This document shows, piece by piece, positions 28,664-42,311 of a stretch of 64,000 nt of DNA. The position numbers were made by a program, and so were the translations under genes. The stretch covers positions 4,836,001 to 4,900,000 of the forward strand of contig NZ_CP063400.1 of NCBI RefSeq assembly GCF_021729865.1, given 5' to 3'. The DNA is from Hydrogenophaga sp. SL48 (lineage in GTDB: Bacteria; Pseudomonadota; Gammaproteobacteria; Burkholderiales; Burkholderiaceae_C). The notes beneath the pieces are model-generated. The model had not been told where the DNA came from. It ran no database searches and saw only the letters and a program-made list of their open reading frames with translations. Every line of letters starts with the position of its first letter. Positions within the stretch are counted from its first letter, which is position 1.

Positions 28664-29527
28664 TTACTTCACCGCCGCCAGCATGTACTGCACGGCGGCC
28701 TTGATGTCGGCGTCCGATGCGGTGGAACCGCCCTTGGCGGGCATCGCGTTCTTGCCCTTGATGGCGCTGGCGGTCAGGCCGTCGAGGCCGAGCGCGACAC
28801 GAGGGGCCCAGGCGGTCTTGTCGCCGAACTTGGGTGCACCGGCGACCCCCGCGGCGTGGCACACCGCGCAGGCTTGTTTGTACAGGGCTTCACCACCCAC
28901 GCCGGCCGCAGCGGCCACCGGCGCGGCAGCGGCAGGTGCGGCAGCCGCGACAGGAGCCGGCGCGGCGGCAGCGGCAGCCGCCGGAGCGGCCTCCGCAGCG
29001 GGTGCGGCTGCTGCGGCTGCATCGCCGACGGCAGCAGGGGCCGCGGGTTCGGCCAGCTTGCCACCTGCGGCGTTCGCCATGTGCACCACGGCGCGGCCGA
29101 TTTCCACGTCGCTGAAGGCGCCGCCACCCTGGGCGCCCATGGCGTTCTTGCCTTTGAGGGCCGAGTTCAGCAAGGCCTCGTAGCCCTGGCCGAGGCGCGG
29201 TGCCCAGGCCGCGACGTCACCGAACTTGGGGGCGCCGGCCAGGCCCGCGGCGTGGCAGGCCGAGCACTGGGCCGTGTACACGGCGTCGCCGGCGGCGAGC
29301 GGGCGGTTGGCATCGCGCAGTTCGACAGTGCCCACTCGCTGGATGCGCTGGGCCGTGGCCAGCTCGGGGTCCACCGCGCCGGCGGCCGGCTTGTCGCCGG
29401 AGGTGACGTAGTACACCAGGCCGATGATGATGAAGATGGGGCCGACGAAGGAGAAGAACGACGTCCAGAGCAGTTGGGCGGGCGTCTTGATCGGGCCGGT
29501 GTGGGAGTCGTGCGCGTGGTCGCTCAT
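28664..29527 (-). CDS. Membrane-anchored diheme cytochrome c (c5-type domains)
   Basis: A 287-residue protein with one N-terminal membrane helix (LLWTSFFSFVGPIFIIIGLVYYV) and two c5-like heme domains with CSACH and CAVCH. Both share HAAGxAGAPKFGDxxAWAPR and GKNAM, so they come from an internal duplication. The domains are joined by about 55 residues that are almost only Ala and Pro. It probably carries electrons in the periplasm near a terminal oxidase. A TATAAT box lies about 80 bases before the start. Confidence 0.9.
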   Translation of the reverse strand: MSDHAHDSHTGPIKTPAQLLWTSFFSFVGPIFIIIGLVYYVTSGDKPAAGAVDPELATAQRIQRVGTVELRDANRPLAAGDAVYTAQCSACHAAGLAGAPKFGDVAAWAPRLGQGYEALLNSALKGKNAMGAQGGGAFSDVEIGRAVVHMANAAGGKLAEPAAPAAVGDAAAAAAPAAEAAPAAAAAAAPAPVAAAAPAAAAPVAAAAGVGGEALYKQACAVCHAAGVAGAPKFGDKTAWAPRVALGLDGLTASAIKGKNAMPAKGGSTASDADIKAAVQYMLAAVK

Positions 29528-29604
29528 GGTGTCCTCTGGGGTGGCGAAACGGTGCCGGGAAGGGAGAAATGGGGGCTCGCCCGACGGAGGGCAAACAACC
29601 CGCG

Positions 29605-29610
29605 ATTATA
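29605..29610 (-). promoter_or_regulatory. Candidate -10 box of the cytochrome c gene
   Basis: TATAAT on the minus strand, 78 bases upstream of the cytochrome c start. No good -35 box stands at 16-18 bases, so the call rests on the -10 hexamer alone. Confidence 0.35.
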
Positions 29611-29682
29611 GACAGCGCCCCATTGCACGGGGCTTGCGCCGCCCCTTGCAACGGCCAGGTGTGTGATCAGCGCATCCAGGCA

Positions 29683-31029
29683 TCAGCGCGGCTTGCGCAG
29701 CCCGCGCAGCGTTTCCCGCGCATGGGGCAACCAGCCCTTGCCGCGCCAGCGCCACCACATGAGCAGGCCGCGCAGGCATTCGTCGGCCACGTAGGCCAGC
29801 CAGATGCCGGGCAGGCCCCAGGCGCGGCCCATGAAGTACGAGCCCGCGCCCAGCAGCAGCGCGAAGGAGCCGATGCTGGCGTAGACGGGGTAGTTCACGT
29901 CGCCGGTGGCGCGCAGCGCACCGATCACCACCAGGTTGAACACGCGACCGAGTTCGAGCGCCACCGAGATCCACAGCAGGGTCTGGGCCGCTTCGATGAT
30001 GGCCGGGTCTTTGGTGAAGGCCCGCATGATCCAGGGCGCGGCCAGCGCCGCGATCAGCACCAGCGAGCCCGAGGCCAACATGCCGTTGCGCACGCCCTTC
30101 TTCACCATCTGGTCCGCCTCGCGCAGCCGGCCGGCGCCCACCAGGCGGCCGACCATGATTTCGCAGGCCCAGCCGATGGCCATGCTGATCAGCAGCACGT
30201 ACTTCAGCGTCTGCAGCGTGTAGGAGTGGGTGGCCAGCGCGGCCACGCCCAGGCGCGCGGTGGCCGAGAGCGAGACCATGAAGGCCAGCCGGTAGCCCAG
30301 CTCCTGCGCGGCGCCTGGCAGGCCGATGCGCAGCACCGGCCCCAGCGTGCGCATGGGCAGGGACCACCAGTGGTGCAGCTGGGGCCGCAGGTCCATGCGC
30401 CGCTGCCAGAAGCGCAGGTGCAGCAGCAGGCCGAGCCCACGGCTGAGCAGGAAGGCCACGGCGTAGCCGTTGAGCCCCCAGCCGTCCCAGCTGCCCAGGC
30501 CGCGCATGAACACGAAGGCCAGCAGCAGGTGGCAGCCGTGCATGGCGATCATGATGAAGAGCGATTCGCGCGCAAACAGGTGGGCGCGCAGCACGGCGGC
30601 CATGCTGATGTTGTAGGCCTCCAGCACCATGGCCGGCGCGAGCAGCAGCATGTAGCTGATGGCCAGCGGCACCACCTCGGCCGGGGCGTTGAGCACGTCC
30701 AGCGTGAGGGCCTTGCCGAACAGCAGCCAGCTCGCGGCCAGCAGGCCGGCCCAGGTGCTGGCCGCCAGCGCCATGTACGAGGTGCGCTTCACCGCGTCCG
30801 GCTGACCGCTGCCGATCAACTGCGTGACCATCACACCCAGGCCGATGGCCAGCACGCGGAAGATCACGAACAGGGTTTCGAGCACCTGCTGCGTGAGGCC
30901 GAAGGTGCCGGCCGCCGCGTCCGACGTGTCCGAGGCCAGGTAGAGCCCGGCCATGGCCACCGTCATGCCCAGCAGGAACTCGCCAAAGATGGGCGCCGCG
31001 ACGGCGTTGAGGCTGGGGCGGGCTTTCAT
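29683..31029 (-). CDS. MATE family efflux transporter
   Basis: The 448-residue protein has about 12 membrane segments in two similar halves, as in MATE/NorM transporters (FGEFLLGMTVAMAGLYLAS, GVMVTQLIGSGQPDAVKR, GWACEIMVGRLVGAGRLREAD). It would export cationic compounds or metabolites with Na+ or H+. It starts 19 bases after pgm on the same strand, so it may be read with the glucoside operon, although the link is unexpected. Confidence 0.9.
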   Translation of the reverse strand: MKARPSLNAVAAPIFGEFLLGMTVAMAGLYLASDTSDAAAGTFGLTQQVLETLFVIFRVLAIGLGVMVTQLIGSGQPDAVKRTSYMALAASTWAGLLAASWLLFGKALTLDVLNAPAEVVPLAISYMLLLAPAMVLEAYNISMAAVLRAHLFARESLFIMIAMHGCHLLLAFVFMRGLGSWDGWGLNGYAVAFLLSRGLGLLLHLRFWQRRMDLRPQLHHWWSLPMRTLGPVLRIGLPGAAQELGYRLAFMVSLSATARLGVAALATHSYTLQTLKYVLLISMAIGWACEIMVGRLVGAGRLREADQMVKKGVRNGMLASGSLVLIAALAAPWIMRAFTKDPAIIEAAQTLLWISVALELGRVFNLVVIGALRATGDVNYPVYASIGSFALLLGAGSYFMGRAWGLPGIWLAYVADECLRGLLMWWRWRGKGWLPHARETLRGLRKPR

Positions 31030-31048
31030 GCGGGCGGTGTGTGGGCGC

Positions 31049-34464
<3,416 letters not shown>

Positions 34465-34501
34465 GGGTGAAGCGGTGCAGGAAGCGAAAGAGGTTGGGTG
34501 G

Positions 34502-35851
34502 TCAGGCGGGCGTGGTGACGTGGCGCTGCATGAGCGCCTGCAGCCACCGCGCGCTGTGTTTGGGGGTGCGGGCCTGGGTGGCGTAGTCCACATGGACCAT
34601 ACCGAAACGCTGGGTGTAGCCGTGGGCCCACTCGAAGTTGTCGAGCAGGCTCCAGACGTAATAACCCCGGATGTCGATGCCCGCGGCCACCATGGCGGCG
34701 AGCTGGGTCAGGTGGGTCTGCAGGTAACGCAGCCGCGTCTCGTCATGGCACTCGCCATTCGCCACGCCGGTGTTGTCGGCGGCGCCGTTCTCGGTGATCC
34801 AGATCGGCGGCAGCGGCCACTCGTTCAGCAGGTTCTCGACCACGCGGCGCAGGCCCACGGGGTAGATCTCCCAGCCGATGTCGGTCAGGGGCAGCTGGTC
34901 GCCGTCGGGCGCGACGAAGGTGTAGCCCCGGACCGCATCGCCCTGGCTCACGGGCGCGCGCGCGACCGAGCGGGTGTAGTAGTTCAGCCCGATGAAGTCC
35001 AGCGGCTGGGCGCAGATCGCCAGGTCGCCCGCGCGGCGATTCTCGGCGCGGGAGCCGATCTGGGCCAGCATCTCGGCCGGCCATTCGCGGCCGAACAGCG
35101 GGTTGAGGAACACGTGGTTGCGCTCCAGCTCGGCCATGCGCGCGGCGGCCGCGTCGGCGGGCGCGCCGCTGAACGGGTCGCACAGCTCGGGGTTGAGCAC
35201 GATGCCGAGCGACGTGTCGCTGCGCACCGCGCGCCAGGCCTGCACGCCCAGGCCGTGCGCGAGCATCAGGTGGTGGGCGGCGAGCAACGAGGCTTCGCGG
35301 TCCTGCACGCCGGGCGCGAACACGCCGACGTCGTGGCCGAGGAAGGCGCTGCACCAGGGCTCGTTGAGCGTGGCCACACGCGGCAGGCGGTCGCCCAGCT
35401 CGCGCGCGACCAGGGCCGCGTAGTCGGCAAAGCGGTGCGCCGTGTCGCGGTTCAACCAGCCGCCTTCGAGGTGCGAGGGCAGGTCCCAGTGGAACAGCGT
35501 GGCGTTGGGCGTGATGCCGTGTTGCTGCAGCTGATCGAGCAGGCGGCGGTAGAAATCGAGGCCGGCCTGATTGGCGCGGCCCTGCGCGTTCACCACGCGG
35601 GTCCAGGCGATGGAGAAGCGGTAGTGCCGGAACCCCAGCGAGGCCATCAGCGCGACGTCCTCGGGGTAGCGGTGGTAGTGGTCGCAGGCGACCATGCCGT
35701 CGCTCGCGTCCTTGATGCGCCCGGGCTGCGCGCAGAAGTCGTCCCAGATGCTGGGCAGCTTGCCCCCCTCGCGGCCGCCCCCCTCGATCTGGAAAGCGGC
35801 GGTCGCGCAACCCCATTCAAAAGCGGCAGGAAAAATGAGTCCGTCGGTCAT
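34502..35851 (-). CDS. GH1 beta-glucosidase
   Basis: The 449-residue family 1 glycosidase has the acid/base Glu164 in TLNEPW and nucleophile Glu354 in ITENG. The N-terminal FEWGCATAAFQIEGG is the standard GH1 opening and the C-terminal block NFEWAHGYTQRFGMVHVDY is intact. It is cytosolic and would cut beta-glucosides such as cellobiose. It lies 37 bases upstream of the alpha-glucosidase gene on the minus strand, downstream of the permease genes. ATG 35851 (MTDGLIFP) is preferred over upstream in-frame sequence that runs through the repeat. Confidence 0.94.
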   Translation of the reverse strand: MTDGLIFPAAFEWGCATAAFQIEGGGREGGKLPSIWDDFCAQPGRIKDASDGMVACDHYHRYPEDVALMASLGFRHYRFSIAWTRVVNAQGRANQAGLDFYRRLLDQLQQHGITPNATLFHWDLPSHLEGGWLNRDTAHRFADYAALVARELGDRLPRVATLNEPWCSAFLGHDVGVFAPGVQDREASLLAAHHLMLAHGLGVQAWRAVRSDTSLGIVLNPELCDPFSGAPADAAAARMAELERNHVFLNPLFGREWPAEMLAQIGSRAENRRAGDLAICAQPLDFIGLNYYTRSVARAPVSQGDAVRGYTFVAPDGDQLPLTDIGWEIYPVGLRRVVENLLNEWPLPPIWITENGAADNTGVANGECHDETRLRYLQTHLTQLAAMVAAGIDIRGYYVWSLLDNFEWAHGYTQRFGMVHVDYATQARTPKHSARWLQALMQRHVTTPA

Positions 35852-35913
35852 CGGTGATGGGAAGAAAAAAGAGTGGTCGGAGAAGGGGTGTCTCTTCAAA
35901 CACACGCCGAAGA

Positions 35914-35978
35914 TCCGGCTCCGCCGGTCCAAGGGCGTGGTCCCCCTGGGGGGAAGCCGCAAAGCGGCGCAGGGGGGA
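35914..35978 (+). repeat. Gene-end repeat, copy after aglG
   Basis: Reads CCGGCTCCGCCGGTCC, then a TCCCCCTGGGGGGA hairpin and GCCGCAAAGCGGCGCAGGGGGGA. It ends 3 bases before the stop codon of the minus-strand permease gene, so it is the first sequence transcribed after that gene. Confidence 0.82.
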
Positions 35979-35981
35979 TCT

Positions 35982-37154
35982 CTACTTGACCGAGCCGGAC
36001 AGCAGCCCCCGCACAAAGAAACGCTGCAGCGAGAAGAACACCAGCACCGGCACCGCAATCGAGACGAAGGCGCTGGCGGTCAGGATCTCCCAGCTCTCGC
36101 CGCGCGAGCCCAGCAGGTCGTTGAGCTTGATGGTGAGCACCACCTGGTCGGGCGCCTTGCCCAGGAAGACCAGTGCCACCAGGAAGTCGTTCCAGACCCA
36201 GAGGAACTGGAAGATCGCGAAGCTCGCCAGCGCCGGCACCGACAGTGGCAGCACGATGCTGGTGAAGATCTGGAAGTGCGTGGCGCCGTCCATGCGCGCG
36301 CTTTCGATGATGTCGCGCGGCAGCGAAGCGATGTAGTTGCGCAGCAGGTAGATCGCCAGAGGCAGACCAAAAGCCGAGTGCGCGAGCCACACCCCCAGGT
36401 ACGACTTGGACGGCATGCCCAGCGAGGCGCCCAGGTCGTTGTAGAGCTTCAGCAGCGGGATCAGCGACATCTGCAGCGGCACCACCAGCATGGCGACCAC
36501 CAGCACGAACAGCCAGCGCCGGCCGGGGAACTCCATCCAGCTGAAGGCGTAGGCGGCGAACGCGGCGATCAGGATGGGGATGAAGGTGGCGGGGATCGTG
36601 ACCTTGAATGTGTTGAGGAAGGCGTCGCCCACGCCCTCGGACGCCACCACCTTCTGGTAGTTGGTGGTCGAGAAGGAGGGCGGTGTTTCGGCCACGAAGA
36701 AGATGCGGATGCCCCGGTCCTTTTCGTAGGCCTGGTTCAGCACCATGCGGTAGCTGCCGTCGGCGTTCACGGTGAGCGTGCCGTCGGGCTGACCGTCTTC
36801 GTCGTCGAACACCTGGGCGTCCGTCAGCTCGACCGCCTGGCCCACGGGGAACTCACCGGGGTTGGCCGACTTGAGCGAGAAGCGGCTCAGCTTCGCCGAG
36901 GCGCCCTCGGGGAACAGGCGCCCGGCCAACACGAAGCGGTCGCCCTCGGGCACCACACTCTGGGCGCCGGCGGTGCGGCGCATGTCGGGCCGGGTCTGGG
37001 TGGACAGGGCGGTCCACCAGCCGCTGCTCACGATCTGCTCGCGGTCGCGGAAGCTGGAGACCAGCAGGCCGAAGGTGGGCAGCACCCAGGCCAGCACGAT
37101 GGCCAGCAGCAGGGCGTGCGAGAACAGGGACGTGGCGTTGAATCGGAGTTTCAT
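35982..37154 (-). CDS. aglG: Sugar ABC transporter permease (MalG/AglG type)
   Basis: The 390-residue inner-membrane permease has the EAA-loop motif near [24 protein letters not shown], which contacts the ATPase. Compared with MalG it has a large periplasmic insertion of about 120 residues between the first two membrane segments (around residues 35-160, including [11 protein letters not shown]), a trait of the AglG group. ATG 37154 overlaps the aglF stop by 4 bases. A gene-end repeat follows its stop codon. Confidence 0.91.
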   Translation of the reverse strand: MKLRFNATSLFSHALLLAIVLAWVLPTFGLLVSSFRDREQIVSSGWWTALSTQTRPDMRRTAGAQSVVPEGDRFVLAGRLFPEGASAKLSRFSLKSANPGEFPVGQAVELTDAQVFDDEDGQPDGTLTVNADGSYRMVLNQAYEKDRGIRIFFVAETPPSFSTTNYQKVVASEGVGDAFLNTFKVTIPATFIPILIAAFAAYAFSWMEFPGRRWLFVLVVAMLVVPLQMSLIPLLKLYNDLGASLGMPSKSYLGVWLAHSAFGLPLAIYLLRNYIASLPRDIIESARMDGATHFQIFTSIVLPLSVPALASFAIFQFLWVWNDFLVALVFLGKAPDQVVLTIKLNDLLGSRGESWEILTASAFVSIAVPVLVFFSLQRFFVRGLLSGSVK

Positions 37155-38155
37155 CGCTGGGCCTCCTCGGCGCGGAATCGGCGGATGTTGAAGGCCATCA
37201 CGGGGATCACGGCGAACATGAGCACCATGGCCAGCGTGGAGCTGCGCCCGTAGTCGCCGCCGCCCCGGAACATCCAGTCGTACATCAGGTTGGCCAGCAC
37301 GCTGGTGTCCCACTGCCCGCCGGTCATGGCCATGACGATGTCGAACACCTTGAGCACGGTGATGGTGATGGTGGTCCAGACCACGAGGATGGTGGACATC
37401 ACCTGCGGCACCATGATTTCAAAGAAGATCTGCAGCTCGGTGGCGCCGTCGATGCGCGCCGCCTCGATGGTGTCGTTGGGCACGCCGCGCAGCGCGGCCG
37501 AGAGGATCACCATGGCGAAGCCGGTCTGGATCCAGATCAGGATCGCCATGAGAAAGAAGTTGTTCCAGAACGGCACCGTCACCCAGGCCTGCGGCTCCAT
37601 GCCCATGCCTTGGACGAGGGCGTTGAGGATGCCGATCTGCTCGTTGTCGGGGCCCCGGAAGTCGTAGACGAATTTCCAGATCACGCTGGCGCCGACGAAG
37701 CTGATCGCCATCGGCATGAACACCAGCGTCTTGGCCACGTTGCCCCACCACACGCGGTCGGCCAGCACGGCCACGATCAGGCCCAGCGCCGTCGACACGG
37801 CGGGCACCACCAGCAGCCACAAAAAGTTGTTGCGGATGGTGATGAAAAAATTCTCGTCCTTGAACACCCAGACGTAGTTGGCCAGGCCCACGAAAGTTTC
37901 GCCGACCGCGTCGAAGAAACTCAGCCGGAAGGTCTCGACCAGGGGGTAGACGAGGTAGACGCCCAGCAGCAACAGCGCCGGCGCCATGAACAGCCAGGGC
38001 TGCACGTTCGAGCGGATCGCCTCGCGCCGGTTGCGCGTCGCAAAGGGCAAGGCCAGGATGCGGTCGAGCACGAAATTGCTGCCCGCGAAATACAGCAGGC
38101 AGGCACCGATGCTGACCACCACGGCAAGCAGGGTTTGAAAGATCGAATCACTCAT
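37151..38155 (-). CDS. aglF: Sugar ABC transporter permease (MalF/AglF type)
   Basis: The 334-residue permease has about seven or eight membrane segments and the EAA motif at [25 protein letters not shown]. It pairs with AglG. It starts [21 protein letters not shown] at 38155; longer in-frame upstream sequence is not family-like. A gene-end repeat lies in the spacer between aglE and this gene. Confidence 0.92.
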   Translation of the reverse strand: MSDSIFQTLLAVVVSIGACLLYFAGSNFVLDRILALPFATRNRREAIRSNVQPWLFMAPALLLLGVYLVYPLVETFRLSFFDAVGETFVGLANYVWVFKDENFFITIRNNFLWLLVVPAVSTALGLIVAVLADRVWWGNVAKTLVFMPMAISFVGASVIWKFVYDFRGPDNEQIGILNALVQGMGMEPQAWVTVPFWNNFFLMAILIWIQTGFAMVILSAALRGVPNDTIEAARIDGATELQIFFEIMVPQVMSTILVVWTTITITVLKVFDIVMAMTGGQWDTSVLANLMYDWMFRGGGDYGRSSTLAMVLMFAVIPVMAFNIRRFRAEEAQR

Positions 38156-38227
38156 GGTGGTCAGTGCAAGTGGGTGGTCAGCGGGAACAACCGCAAAAGA
38201 AGGAACTGAAGAGAGCTGTCCGGTGCG

Positions 38228-38340
38228 CGGCGTCCCCACCGGGGATGCCGCGGAACCGGCTCCGCCGGGCCGCTGGCATCGCCCCCTTGGGGGTGACGCC
38301 GAAGGCGGCGCGGGGGGAGAAATTACTGCGCGGGGGGAGC
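38228..38340 (+). repeat. Gene-end repeat, copy between aglE and aglF
   Basis: Core at 38244-38319: GATGCCGCGGAACCGGCTCCG, GCCGGGCCGC, the CCCCCTTGGGGG hairpin and GACGCCGAAGGCGGCGCGGGGGGAG. A partial second copy of the last 12 bases follows at 38328-38339. It lies directly downstream of the aglE stop (minus strand), inside the operon. Confidence 0.87.
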
Positions 38341-38341
38341 T

Positions 38342-39643
38342 CTATTTCAAGGCTTCCCAGGACTTCTGGATGTCATCGGCCACGGCCTGGGCCGACTTGC
38401 CGCCCGAATAATCGACCATGCCTTTCCAGAAGCTGCCAGCACCCACAGCGCCGGGCATCAGGTCGGAACCGTCGAAGCGGAAGGTGGTCGCGCCCTGCAG
38501 GATCTCGCCTTGCTTGCGCAGGGCCTTGGTTTTGTACTTGGCCAGGTCGGCGCCCTTGTGCGGGGTCAGGAAGCCGCCTTCGGCCATCCAGATCTCGTGC
38601 GCTTGCGGGTGTTGCAGGTACTCCATGAAGGCCTTGGCGCCCTTGCTGTCCTTGGTGATCGTCAGGATCGTGCCGCCACCCAGGACCGGGTTGCCCAGCT
38701 TCTTGCCGGCGTAGGACGGGAAGTAGAAGAAGTCGGCGTCCTCGGCCTTGCCGTCGGGGAAGAAGGCCGGGATGAACGAGGCCTGGCGGTGCATGTAGCA
38801 CTTGGGCGGCGAGCCGAACATGCCCTTGGGGCTGTCCTTGAAGCTCACCGTGGCCACGGCCTTGGCGCCGCCATCCACATACGCGTCATTGCGGGCGAAC
38901 CAGCCATAGGCCTCGATCGCTTCGACCACGCGCTTGTCGTTGAACTTCATCTTGTTGCTGGTCCAGTCGTCGTAGACGGCAGGGGTCTGGGTGCGCAGCA
39001 TCATGTCTTCGACCCAGTCGGTGGCGGGCCAGCCGGTGGCGGCGTCGCTGCCCAGGCCGATGCACCAGGGCTTGCCACCGTCGGCGGCGATCTTCTTGGT
39101 CAGGTCCTGCAGTTCTTCCATGGACTTGGGCACCTTGTAGCCCTTTTCCTTGAAGTTCTCCGGGATGTACCAGACCAGGCTCTTGACGTTGACGTTGTAG
39201 AAGAAGCCGTAGAACTCTTCCTTGCCCGCCTTGTTCTTGTAGGTGCCGAGGTCGGCCCACGAGCTGCCGGCGGCGTAGTTGGCCTTGACCCAGTCGCGGG
39301 CCTTGTTGCCCAGGGGCGTGAGGCCACCGACGGCGGCCATGTTGGCGGCCAGGCCGGGCTGCGGGAACACCGAGATGTTGGACGGCGAGCCGGCCTTGAT
39401 GTCGATCACGATCTGCTGCTCGGAGCTTTGTGAGCACGAGTGCTTCACGGTGGCGCCGGTGGCCTTCTCGAAGTTGGCCACGACCTTCTTGAACATGCCC
39501 TCTTCGGCGCCGGTCCAGGGGCAGGTGACGGTGATGACTTCGCCCTTGAGGTCGGGCCCTTTGTAGTCTGCGGCCATCGCGGGAGCGACGGATGCGGCCA
39601 GCGCCAGGGTGGCGGCGCCGGCCATTGCGGTTTTCTTGAACAT
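38342..39643 (-). CDS. aglE: ABC transporter sugar-binding protein (AglE-like)
   Basis: The 433-residue precursor has a signal peptide (cleaved after APAMA, about residue 24) and matches the alpha-glucoside binding protein group: VITVTCPWTGAEEGMFKK, HSCSQSSEQQIVIDIKAGSPSNI. It captures the substrate in the periplasm. ATG 39643 (MFKKTAMAGAATLAL) is preceded by GAGAGA. It lies between the ATPase gene and the permease genes; the repeat after its stop may favour its mRNA over the permease mRNA. Confidence 0.93.
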   Translation of the reverse strand: MFKKTAMAGAATLALAASVAPAMAADYKGPDLKGEVITVTCPWTGAEEGMFKKVVANFEKATGATVKHSCSQSSEQQIVIDIKAGSPSNISVFPQPGLAANMAAVGGLTPLGNKARDWVKANYAAGSSWADLGTYKNKAGKEEFYGFFYNVNVKSLVWYIPENFKEKGYKVPKSMEELQDLTKKIAADGGKPWCIGLGSDAATGWPATDWVEDMMLRTQTPAVYDDWTSNKMKFNDKRVVEAIEAYGWFARNDAYVDGGAKAVATVSFKDSPKGMFGSPPKCYMHRQASFIPAFFPDGKAEDADFFYFPSYAGKKLGNPVLGGGTILTITKDSKGAKAFMEYLQHPQAHEIWMAEGGFLTPHKGADLAKYKTKALRKQGEILQGATTFRFDGSDLMPGAVGAGSFWKGMVDYSGGKSAQAVADDIQKSWEALK

Positions 39644-39727
39644 GTCTCTCTTGCTCCACAAAATGCGCCGCAGACCATCCACAGCGCAAAAACGGTGACA
39701 GGCCCGCAGGCCCGTGAAAGGGGTGGC

Positions 39728-40729
<1,002 letters not shown>

Positions 40730-40823
40730 GTGCGGAATGCCTCAAGGAAAGACCAGGGGTGCTGGGCCGCCGCGTGAGATCGCATCAGATCGCTTCAGCC
40801 CGAATGACTGGATTTGAGCATCA

Positions 40824-40839
40824 ATGCAAACGATTGCAT
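40824..40839. promoter_or_regulatory. LacI-family operator upstream of aglK
   Basis: ATGCAAACGATTGCAT, an inverted repeat of ATGCAA/TTGCAT around a central ACGA containing the CG step typical of LacI-family sites. It differs at one base from the perfect palindrome TGCAAACGTTTGCA upstream of the porin gene. Confidence 0.82.
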
Positions 40840-40954
40840 GATCGGGTTTGCCCTAGGTTTCCGGCTTGTTCTGGGTACGTAACAGGACATCGCGGCGCGC
40901 GAAGCGCGGCGGAAACAGCTATTGACTTACCGGAGCGAAGTGTCCAGCCCAGAA

Positions 40955-41027
40955 CGCGGCGGAACTGGCTCCGCCAGGCCGCACCGCGTTGCCCCCTTCA
41001 GGGGGTCGCGCGCAGCGCGGCGGGGGT
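40955..41027 (+). repeat. Gene-end repeat, copy after lacI
   Basis: Reads CGCGGCGGAACTGGCTCCGCC, AGGCCGCACCGCGTTG, the CCCCCTTCAGGGGG hairpin and TCGCGCGCAGCGCGGCGGGGG. It ends 8 bases before the lacI stop codon (minus strand). Confidence 0.85.
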
Positions 41028-41035
41028 GCTCTCAC

Positions 41036-42133
41036 TCACCGGCTGCTTTCGCGCTCGATCAGCTGCGCCGGCAGGGTGATCGCGCGCTGGGGCAGCCCGG
41101 CGATCGACTCGAACAGCAGCTCCACCAGGGCCTTGCCGGCCGTTTCCGTGGGCTGCCGGATGGAGGTCAGCGAAGGGTGCACGTGCTCCGCGAGGGCGAT
41201 GTCGTCGTAGCCCACGATCCGGATCTGGCCCGGCACATCGATGCCGCGTTCCTTGAGCGCGCCCATGAGGGAAATGGCGGTGACGTCGCTGCTGGCAAAG
41301 ATCGAGTCGAACTGCAGGTCGCGAGCGAGCCATTCGTCGATGGTCTGGCGGATGCGCACGTCACCAAACAGGAACGACTGCAGCAGGCGTGGGTCTTCCT
41401 CGATGCCCGCCTCGGACAGCGCCCGCTGGTAACCCCGGTACCGCAGTCCGGCCTCGGGGTGCGTGGAGTCGCCAAAGAACGCGATGCGCCGGCAGCCGCG
41501 TTCGACCAGGTGGCGCGTGGCGAGGTAGCCACCCTGCTCGTTGTCGCCGCCCACGACGGGGTACATCGCGTCCGGGAGGCAGGCGCCCCAGACCGCCATG
41601 GGCATGCGCTGCGCGGCCAGCCGGTTGAGGTGGTCGTGCCAGGTCAGCTGACCGATCACGATCAGCCCGGCCACCTGGCCGCTCTCGACGAACGCGGGCA
41701 GCTGGTGCGGCTGGCCCTCCTTGAGGCGCGAGAGCAGCAGGCTCATGCCGCGCTCGTCCAGCGTGTCGGCGACGGTGCCGAGGATGCTGAGCAGGAACGG
41801 GTCCGAGATGGACTGCATGCTGTCGCCCAGGATGATCACGCCCACCGTGTGCACGTCCTTGCGCCGCAGGTTGGCCGCGCCGACGTTGACGCGGTAGTTG
41901 AGCGAACTGGCCAGCTCGGTGATGCGGTTGCGGGTGGCCTCCGGGATCAGCGGGCTGCCACTGAGCGCGCGCGACACGGTGGACGCGGACACGCCGGCCA
42001 GGCGTGCGATGTCGGCCATCTGCATGCGCCGGCGGCCCTGATCGGGGGGCGCGGGGCTGGTCGAAGGGTCTGAAAGGGCCGCAGGGGCCGGGGCAGCGCT
42101 GGCAGCGGGAGTCTTGCGAGGGGAGCGGGGCAT
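41036..42133 (-). CDS. LacI-family transcriptional repressor of the glucoside genes
   Basis: The 365-residue protein has an N-terminal helix-turn-helix (MADIARLAGVSASTVSRALSGSPLIPEATRNRI, residues about 35-70, including the minor-groove LAG-type hinge region) after a Pro/Ala-rich extension of about 35 residues, and a periplasmic-binding-like sensor domain. It lies directly upstream of the aglK operon and next to the porin gene. Matching LacI-type operators stand before both, so it is the likely shared repressor; the inducer would be a glucoside or breakdown product. ATG 42133 is chosen over a GTG two codons upstream. Confidence 0.92.
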   Translation of the reverse strand: MPRSPRKTPAASAAPAPAALSDPSTSPAPPDQGRRRMQMADIARLAGVSASTVSRALSGSPLIPEATRNRITELASSLNYRVNVGAANLRRKDVHTVGVIILGDSMQSISDPFLLSILGTVADTLDERGMSLLLSRLKEGQPHQLPAFVESGQVAGLIVIGQLTWHDHLNRLAAQRMPMAVWGACLPDAMYPVVGGDNEQGGYLATRHLVERGCRRIAFFGDSTHPEAGLRYRGYQRALSEAGIEEDPRLLQSFLFGDVRIRQTIDEWLARDLQFDSIFASSDVTAISLMGALKERGIDVPGQIRIVGYDDIALAEHVHPSLTSIRQPTETAGKALVELLFESIAGLPQRAITLPAQLIERESSR

Positions 42134-42199
42134 CGGCACATTATTTCATTCCATAACGACCCGCACGTGAGGTCGGACATGGAGAGGGCCACAAGGGCG

Positions 42200-42233
42200 A
42201 AAAAAGGCCCGGGCACCTTGCGGAACCCGGGCC
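42200..42233 (-). terminator. Terminator of the porin gene
   Basis: On the minus strand the stem GGCCCGGG/CCCGGGCC (42226-42233 with 42206-42213) is followed by six T (42205-42200). It lies about 80 bases past the porin stop. Confidence 0.88.
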
Positions 42234-42311
42234 AAACTCTGATTGCCGAGAGGAAAAAGTGGGCTTGCCTTACGGCTCCGCCCACCGGGGAGTGACCGGG
42301 TGTGACCCCGA

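Larger units (their letters stand above)
40730..41035. promoter_or_regulatory. Control region of the glucoside operon
   Basis: 306 bases between aglK (start 40729) and lacI (stop 41036), both on the minus strand. It holds the operator at 40824-40839 and the repeat at 40955-41027. A promoter for aglK must be here; no clear -10/-35 pair could be fixed. Confidence 0.55.

Noticed and set aside
35852..36058. N-terminal extension of the beta-glucosidase
   Set aside because: The extra frame is translated gene-end repeat and the antisense of the aglG end; the GH1 fold starts at the ATG at 35851.
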